DNA from: Gossypium raimondii
Lineage: Eukaryota > Streptophyta > Magnoliopsida > Malvales > Malvaceae
Direction: 5' to 3'
NCBI RefSeq assembly: GCF_025698545.1
Contig: NC_068565.1
Span: forward strand, 3,658,001 to 3,722,000
DNA length: 64,000 nt
Position numbers and translations under genes: made by a program. Each line of letters opens with the position of its first letter. Position 1 is the stretch's first letter. The notes beneath the pieces were generated by a model. That model had not been told where the DNA came from and made no database searches. It saw nothing but the letters and a program-made list of their open reading frames with translations. This document shows positions 58,343 to 64,000 of this stretch, piece after piece.

Positions 58343-61300
58343 GTGGCTGAAGATAGTAGTGACCATGAAGAACAGGTTTTTGTTGTGTCATGTTCAGCCA
58401 ATCAGAAGAAGGGCTCAAATGGTTGGCTGTTAGACAGTGGTTGCACAAATCACATGTCACCAGATGCAACTATTTTCAAAACCTTAGATAAAACCTGCAA
58501 AACCAAAGTGAAAGTTGGGAATGGTCAGTTCATAAAGGCTGAAGGAAAAGGGGATGTGCTAATTTGCACTCCTGCAGGTGGAAAAGTCATTTCAAATATG
58601 CTCCTAGTATCTGAAATTGATAGGAACCTTCTCAGTATAGCTCAACTGCTCGAGAAAGGCTACTCAGTGGTGTTCAAAGGGAAAGAATGCAAAATTTCTG
58701 ATCCAAATGGATCAAGCTTCATGACAGTCACCATGACTGATAAATGCTTTGAAGTTGATTGGCCAAATGACTCACACTTAGCCTGTACTACCTCCATTGA
58801 TGACTCCAAGCTTTGGCACCAAAGGCTTGGACATGCAAACTTCAAATCAATGGCTCAAATGGTCAATGAAGGTTTGGCTGAAAATTTCACCAACTCAGTG
58901 AAGAATGATGAAGTCTATGAGGTATGTCAGCTAGGAAAACAAGCAAGATTTCCATTTCCTACCAACAAAGCCTAGAGAGCCTCAGAAAGGCTACAGCTTG
59001 TGCACACTGATGTGTGTGGCCCAAGGAAGACTAAATCACTCAATGGGAATAGGTACTTTATTCTTTTCATTGATGATTGTACAAGATATTGCTAGATTTA
59101 TTTCTTGAAACAAAAATCAGAAGTGGCCCCTGTGTTTTTGAAGTTTAAAGTTGTTGCTAAAACTGAAACTGGCTGCAAGCTTAAGACACTAAGGTCGGAT
59201 AATGGAACTGAGTACACCTCAGCTCAGTTTCAAGCAAAATGTGAAGATGCAGGCATTAAACATCAGCTGACAAATGTCTATACACCTCAACAAAATGGGG
59301 TCAATGAAAGAAAAAATAGAAGTTTGATGGATATGGCTAGGTGTCTTCTGTTTGAGAAGAATTTGCCCAAAACCTTATGGGCTGAGGTAGTAAACACTGC
59401 TGTTTATCTTCAAAATAGACTTCCAACTAAGGCCCTAGCTCAGAAAACTCTATTTGAAGCTTGGTTTGGATTCAAGCCATCACTGGCTCATCTCAGGACC
59501 TTTGGTTGCACATGTTATGCACAAGTTCCAGCTATGAAAAGAGGTAAGCTGGATAAAAAGGCTCAAGTAAGAATTCTGGTAGGCTATCAAAAAGGGCTAC
59601 AAAATACTAGATCCCTCTACAAATAAAATCCTTGTTAGCAGAGATGTGTTTAATGAAAAAGCAAGCTTGAATTGAGAGAAAATGAACCAGAGGCAGTCTC
59701 AAAGATCTTGCATCAGATCAAGTTGAAATTGATCAAGACAGTTTTGAAATGGATGTTGATGATGAACCAGTCAGGGGCACTCAACCATTGACTGATATTT
59801 ATGAAAGAGCTCAAGTAGTCATAGTTGAACCAAGTTGTTTTGAAGAGGCTAAAGGTTAGCAGGGGTGGAAGCAAGCAATGATTGATGAGATCAGTATGAT
59901 TGAGAAGAATCAAACTTGGAATTTAGTTGAAAAACCAACAAATAGGAAGATCATTGGGGTTAAATGGGTCTATCGGGTTAAGAACAATACTGATGGTAGC
60001 TTGACCAGATTGAAGGCAAGGTTAGTTGTCAAAGGTTTTAGTCAGAAGTATGGATTAGACTACCTGGAGACCTTTGCACCAGTAGTCAGGCTTGATACCA
60101 TCAGACTGCTAGTTGCCTTAGCAACACAAAAGCAGTGGAAAATCCACCAGCTTGATGTAAAGTCAACATTTCTAAATGGATTCCTTGAAGAAGAGATTTA
60201 TGTGGAACAACCTCAAGGCTTCAAAGTAATTGGTAAAGAAAAAATGGTGTACAAGTTGAACAAAGCCTTGTATGGCTTAAAACAAGCACTAAGGGCCTGG
60301 TACAACAGAATTGATGGATACATAATCACTTGGGATTCGAGAGGAGTATTAGTGAGCCAACATTGTATGTTAAAAAGATAGATGTTGAAACTCAACTCAT
60401 TGTGGCCCTATATGTTGATGACCTGTTGGTTACAGGAGGAGATCAAGCAATGTTGGTCAACTTCAAAACTAAAATGCAACAAAACTTTGAAATGTCAGAT
60501 TTGGGGTTGATGTCCTACTTCTTAGGTATGGAAGTAACACAAACATAGGAAGGAATCTACTTAAGTCAAAGAGCTTTTGCAATTAAGATTCTAAACATGT
60601 TCTCAATGCAGAATTATAAAGCAACCAGCACACCAGTTGCTATTGGAGAAAAGCTATCAAGCCAATGTACTTTTGAGAAAGTTTGTGAAACAACCTATAG
60701 AAGTCTAGTTGGTTGGTTGTTATATTTAACTGCCACTAGGCCAGACATAATGTATGCTGCTAGTTTACTCTCAAGATTCATGCATTGTTGCAATGAAAGT
60801 CATTTTAAAGCTGCCAAGAGAGTTCTCAAATACATCAAGGGAACCTTAAACTATGGCATGTTGTTTAGCAAGGCTGAACATTTGAAGCTAGTTGGATACA
60901 GTGGCAGTGACTGGGCTGGTTCAATGGATGATATGAAAAGCACCTTTGGTTATGTTTTTAATCTTGGGTCAGCTATGTTTTGTTGGAGTTCGAAGAAGCA
61001 GACTGTAGTAGTTCAATCTACTGCAGAAGCTGAGTATGTAGCAGCTACTGCAGTAGTTAATCAAGCCATTTGGCTTAAAAAAATTCTAACCGATCTTAAC
61101 CTTGAACAAAAGGAAGCAACAAAGATAATGTGTGACAATCAATCTGCTATTGCAATTGAAAAGAACCCTATGTTTCATGGGAGAACAAAACACTTCAATA
61201 TCAAACTCCATGCTATTAGGGAAATGGTGCAGGCTCATGAAGTGAAACCGGTTCATTGCAGTTCTAAAGAGCAATTAGCTGACATTTTAACAAAAGCTCT

Positions 61301-61373
61301 TAATGTTTCAAGGTTTCAACATTTGAGAACTAAGATGGGAATTTGCAACATGCTAACCAAGGAGGAGTGTTAA
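58343..61373 (+). pseudogene. Copia-2 pol: protease, integrase, RT, RNase H; disrupted
   Basis: Protease WLLDSGCTNHMSP (about 58420); pre-integrase zinc motif LWHQRLGHANFKSM ... (last CxxC changed to VCQLGKQ, about 58813-58940); integrase core HTDVCGP, FIDDCTR and RSDNGTEY (about 59000-59210); RT GVKWVYRVKNNTDGSL, LVVKGFSQKYGLDY and the catalytic YVDD (about 60412); RNase H to a stop at 61371-61373, which lies inside the 3' LTR. Stops at about 58972, 59091 and 60546 and frameshifts near 59625 and 60340 prevent expression as one polyprotein. Confidence 0.9.
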
Positions 61374-61854
61374 AGGTTGGTCAGCATGCAGCAACAAAGC
61401 CAACCAAGCATATGCCATGCAAGAGCTGCTGGTTCATGTGCAAACAATGATGTTTTGTTTCATTTTGTAATCCTTTGTTGATGTAATGTAATTTAGTTCA
61501 TTTTGAACTATGTTAGGTTGATATTTGATGTAATATTGATAGTGATTGAGCTGATTAATCAGCTTTGTTTATGTTTACAAGATAATCACTTCAAGTTACT
61601 AGGCTACTAAGTGGTAGTAGGTATTGGTTAGGTTGCCTTACTGTTTTGATAAGCTAGAAGCTTGGTTTATGTATTGGCTTCATGCCATTTTTTGTAAGTA
61701 ATGAACTTAATGAAGTTTTCATCCATATGCTCTCCATCTATTTAGCTTTGCTTTAAAATTATGTTTGTTTTGCTGCTTTATTTTTGCCGCAAGTCTCGAT
61801 TCTTGTTGATCAAGTTTCTTCTGAACTTGGTTGCTCTTAGTTCATAACCCAACA
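61368..61854 (+). repeat. Copia-2 3' LTR
   Basis: 487 bases; its first bases also provide the pol stop codon. Confidence 0.9.
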
Positions 61855-62345
61855 AAACTCAATGCTAACTTTTTGTACCTTATCCTCATTTTCTCAAATA
61901 TTTCAAATCTTTTCACTTCATCATACTATCTGAGCATTTTTGAGGTTTATCACATTCCAATTTCAAGCATATTTCTTCAACTGATAGAGCTAAATCATTG
62001 ACAAGGTCATGCATTACAAATCTAGATTTATCAGTACTAGATGTTTGAAAAAAGGACCTTGGCAGTAGATCTCGAAAGTATTGGTTATCTAAACCTTCAA
62101 TATGACTTGCAGCTCTTGTTTACTGTAGAAAACCTTTTCCCCTCTATAACAAGATTATCTCCTTTTCTTCGAATTCATAATATTTAGGAAGTAAAGGACA
62201 AAAGCATCTTTTTAAATGTGAAGGAATATGATGATAACTCAATTATGAAATATGTCACATTGATCGTTTGGTAAATCCCATATCTCACTCTGAGATATGT
62301 TCTTCCAAGCATGCAAATCCATAACAGTGACCACAACACTTTCTT
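61855..62345 (-). pseudogene. NBS-LRR (CNL) NB-ARC C-terminal fragment, right of Copia-2
   Basis: Minus frames, with shifts, give LHAWKNISQSEIWDLPND (about 62300), [14 protein letters not shown] (about 62240), [11 protein letters not shown] (about 62180), and then an uninterrupted [20 protein letters not shown] (about 62020) carrying the MHD motif. They run into [10 protein letters not shown] and end at the AAACT duplication of Copia-2. These are the NB-ARC ARC2 subdomain and the link to the LRRs of a coiled-coil NBS-LRR. P-loop and kinase-2 are not present. Non-functional. Confidence 0.85.
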
Positions 62346-62479
62346 ACTATGTTCTATCTAACTTCTTTCGATTCTGGATGTCCACTGCAATCTCTAACCC
62401 CTAACGCGTGTTGGGAAAATATAGATAAACAATGATCATATAATAACTGATCAGGCCTGAACCCAAGTTGCCTTTGGGA

Positions 62480-63582
62480 TGATTCTTTAACGATCAACAA
62501 TAACACCAGGAATGTGGGATATCTTCAACCACTCTACTCCATCATTCATTATGAACTGCATTATTAGTGTTATATGACACCTCCAAATATATAATTTCCA
62601 AACCGAAATAAGCACATTATTTTCTGGAAGAGATTCGAGTTCGGGGCAATCGAGTATCCACAATTCTCGAAGAGAGTCAACATTTTGAAACCCGTTGTGG
62701 ATTGTTAAACGTTAATTTAAAGATTGGTTGAGGCTGTTAGTCTGTTGTCAAAATTTGTTAATTAGTTAATTAGGAGCAGTTACCTTCATCAGTGTATATA
62801 ACATTCATGAGTGTATTCATTCAAGTCAAGAAAACATTCAATAGAAAATTACTCTGATGTTTCTCTAATATTTCTCTATCAACATATTCATTCATGTATG
62901 GTATCTAATATGGATAAGCTTCTCAAGTTTTTGAATCCGCTTATGGTGATGGTAGTGAGAGTGGGAGGCAACATGCATCCCTCTGGTGGAAAGGTCACCA
63001 CATGTGGACATTCTTCACCGTTGATTTAGAGATCTGTAAGTAATGTGAGTTTAGGTTGTCCCCATTGAAGCAGTGCGTGACAAAGTTTAGGTACTGTGAT
63101 TGAAAGTGATGTTAAAGTTGTAGAAAGACCCTCTTTTGGAAATGGCATGTGATGTGAACAATAAGACAGTGACAATTCCTTCAGAGCAAAGAGGTTCTGC
63201 ATGTTGGGAAGGTCTCCTAAACTTTGACAGTCTCTAATACAAAGCGACTCAAGTTTTTCGGCCGACAAGCCACTTGCTGTCAATGAAACCAGACTTTGAC
63301 ACTACAAAATATTGATCTTCTCAACATGGTTGAGCTTGTTTAATCCTTGAGGTAAAGATTTAATATTTCTGCAACTCCAGATTTCAAGAATTGCAAGAGA
63401 ATATGTTTCATGGATTGTGTGCACAATGGATTCCAGTGCAAGACAGTCATTTATCACTAGTTGTTTAAGCCCCACAGGTAACTCCCCACTTGATGATAAG
63501 GAGGCAAGCTTTGAGCAATACGGAACTATGAGAAGTTGAAGCCTGGGACACTCCATAAGTTCCATGTTCTCAAGAAGAAACC
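62480..63582 (-). pseudogene. NBS-LRR C-terminal LRR region, split by a solo LTR
   Basis: From 63565 the frame reads MELMECPRLQLLIVPYCSKL and repeats LKQLVINDCLALESIVHTIH and LEIWSCRNIKSLPQGLNKLN, with a stop at 63302-63304. The same frame goes on with LESLCIRDCQSLGDLPNM and LKELSLSYCSHHMPFPKEGL to a stop at 63026-63028, then ECPHVVTFPPEGCMLPPTLT. After the solo LTR (62703-62910) it resumes with FQNVDSLRELWILDCPELES and ends near 62485. Each LRR has the LxxLxIxxC pattern of CNL proteins. An AG precedes the start at about 63583. The N-terminal part is not seen and may lie beyond the window. Confidence 0.85.
62703..62910. mobile_element. 208-bp solo LTR (or small TRIM-like LTR) in the LRR coding region
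   Basis: Begins TGTTAAACGTTAATT and is flanked by the perfect 5-bp direct repeat TGGAT (62698-62702 and 62911-62915). The LRR reading resumes on each side. It contains a GTGTATATAA TATA-like stretch near 62791. The right end, TGGTATCTAATA, resembles a copia primer-binding site, so the exact family is unclear. Confidence 0.7.
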
Positions 63583-64000
63583 TGTTATCACCAAATTGAA
63601 GTTAAACAAACATATTCAGATAATGGTTTGATGAAATTTGTTATGTGCAAATTTATACATCACGATGTTAATCGAAATATTTAATTATTTAAATTAATTA
63701 ACGATATTATCAAAATAAATGATAACATTATGTCATAAGGATTAACTTTTGAATTTAATATCACCAAATTTGACCTCTCTACCAATATGATTACAAAATG
63801 TAGGCCGACTCCAACGGCTTATAATAATTTATGATGCTGGGAAATAAAATTCCAACATTGCCCTGCAATCATTTAACTATAAGGGTTAATTTAACCTTGT
63901 TTTTTAGAACTATTTTTTAAAAGTGTTATGGAAAAGTGAGCTTGAGAAGTACTTTTGAAAATTTTGATTTAAGATTTAAGTTTTAATATTCTTTGTCAAA
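63583..64000. other. AT-rich sequence upstream of the LRR fragment
   Basis: Could be an intron or the flank of the fragment. No coding signal. Confidence 0.35.

Larger units (their letters stand above)
56895..61854 (+). mobile_element. Ty1/copia LTR retrotransposon inserted in an NBS-LRR pseudogene
   Basis: LTRs at 56895-57385 and 61368-61854 start TGTTAAAGGTTGG and end in AACA. The target duplication AAACT is at 56890-56894 and 61855-61859. The primer-binding site ATTGGTATCTAGAG (57386) follows the 5' LTR, and the purine tract AAGGAGGAG precedes the 3' LTR. Domain order is gag, protease, integrase, RT, RNase H. Several stops and frameshifts make it inactive. Confidence 0.95.

Noticed and set aside
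62811..63029. 72-residue plus-strand ORF
   Set aside because: Chimera of the solo LTR and antisense LRR sequence.

Overview
This is a nuclear segment of a dicot plant genome. It is AT-rich, with intron-containing genes on both strands, a plant defensin cluster, and layers of nested retrotransposons and DNA transposons. The repeat style suggests Gossypium (cotton) or another Malvaceae; that is inference from memory of similar repeats and was not searched.

Layout. Positions 1-223 hold the 5' part of a LYR-motif gene (minus strand). A tRNA-type SINE (1404-1581), a MULE-type MITE (1652-2022) and a dead 5.75 kb L1-type LINE (2993-8743, 13-bp target duplication) follow. From about 8.8 to 48 kb lies the core of the window: eight plant defensin genes, called here D1, D2A, D3A, D4A, D2B, D3B, D4B, D5 and D6 by position, where the A/B pairs arose by one tandem duplication (nine loci in all). 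Each has an exon encoding most of the signal peptide and a second exon encoding the mature 8-cysteine peptide. D1, D2A, D2B, D4B and D6 look intact. D3A, D3B, D4A and D5 are broken.

The tandem duplication is resolved to the base: unit A (about 13371-26484) and unit B (about 26485-38870), each about 7.9 kb once later insertions are removed. A Copia element (17502-22768) sits in the D3A intron and is absent from unit B. A CACTA element (29834-34242) sits in unit B and is absent from unit A. Each unit therefore preserves the empty site for the other's insertion. An older duplication links D1 and D2 (shared hAT transposase relic upstream), and another links D4, D5 and D6. LINE ORF1 (RRM-type) relics are interleaved with most defensin loci.

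The right part (48-64 kb) carries a GC-rich hAT-type MITE, a single-domain X8/CBM43 secreted protein (49167-49869, minus), a UDP-xylose-synthase-like gene fragment (about 51.9-52.1 kb), a complete five-exon receptor-like kinase closely resembling Arabidopsis At1g78530 (52468-54043, minus), and NBS-LRR resistance gene remains (minus). The remains are split by a second Copia element (56895-61854) and by a 208-bp solo LTR (62703-62910).

Functionally the window is a defence-gene neighbourhood (secreted antimicrobial peptides, a receptor kinase, NBS-LRR debris) evolving by tandem duplication and decay under heavy transposon pressure. No operons, CRISPR arrays or bacterial features are present. I saw no wholly new system. 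The most informative structure is the pair of reciprocal empty sites in the duplicated defensin units.
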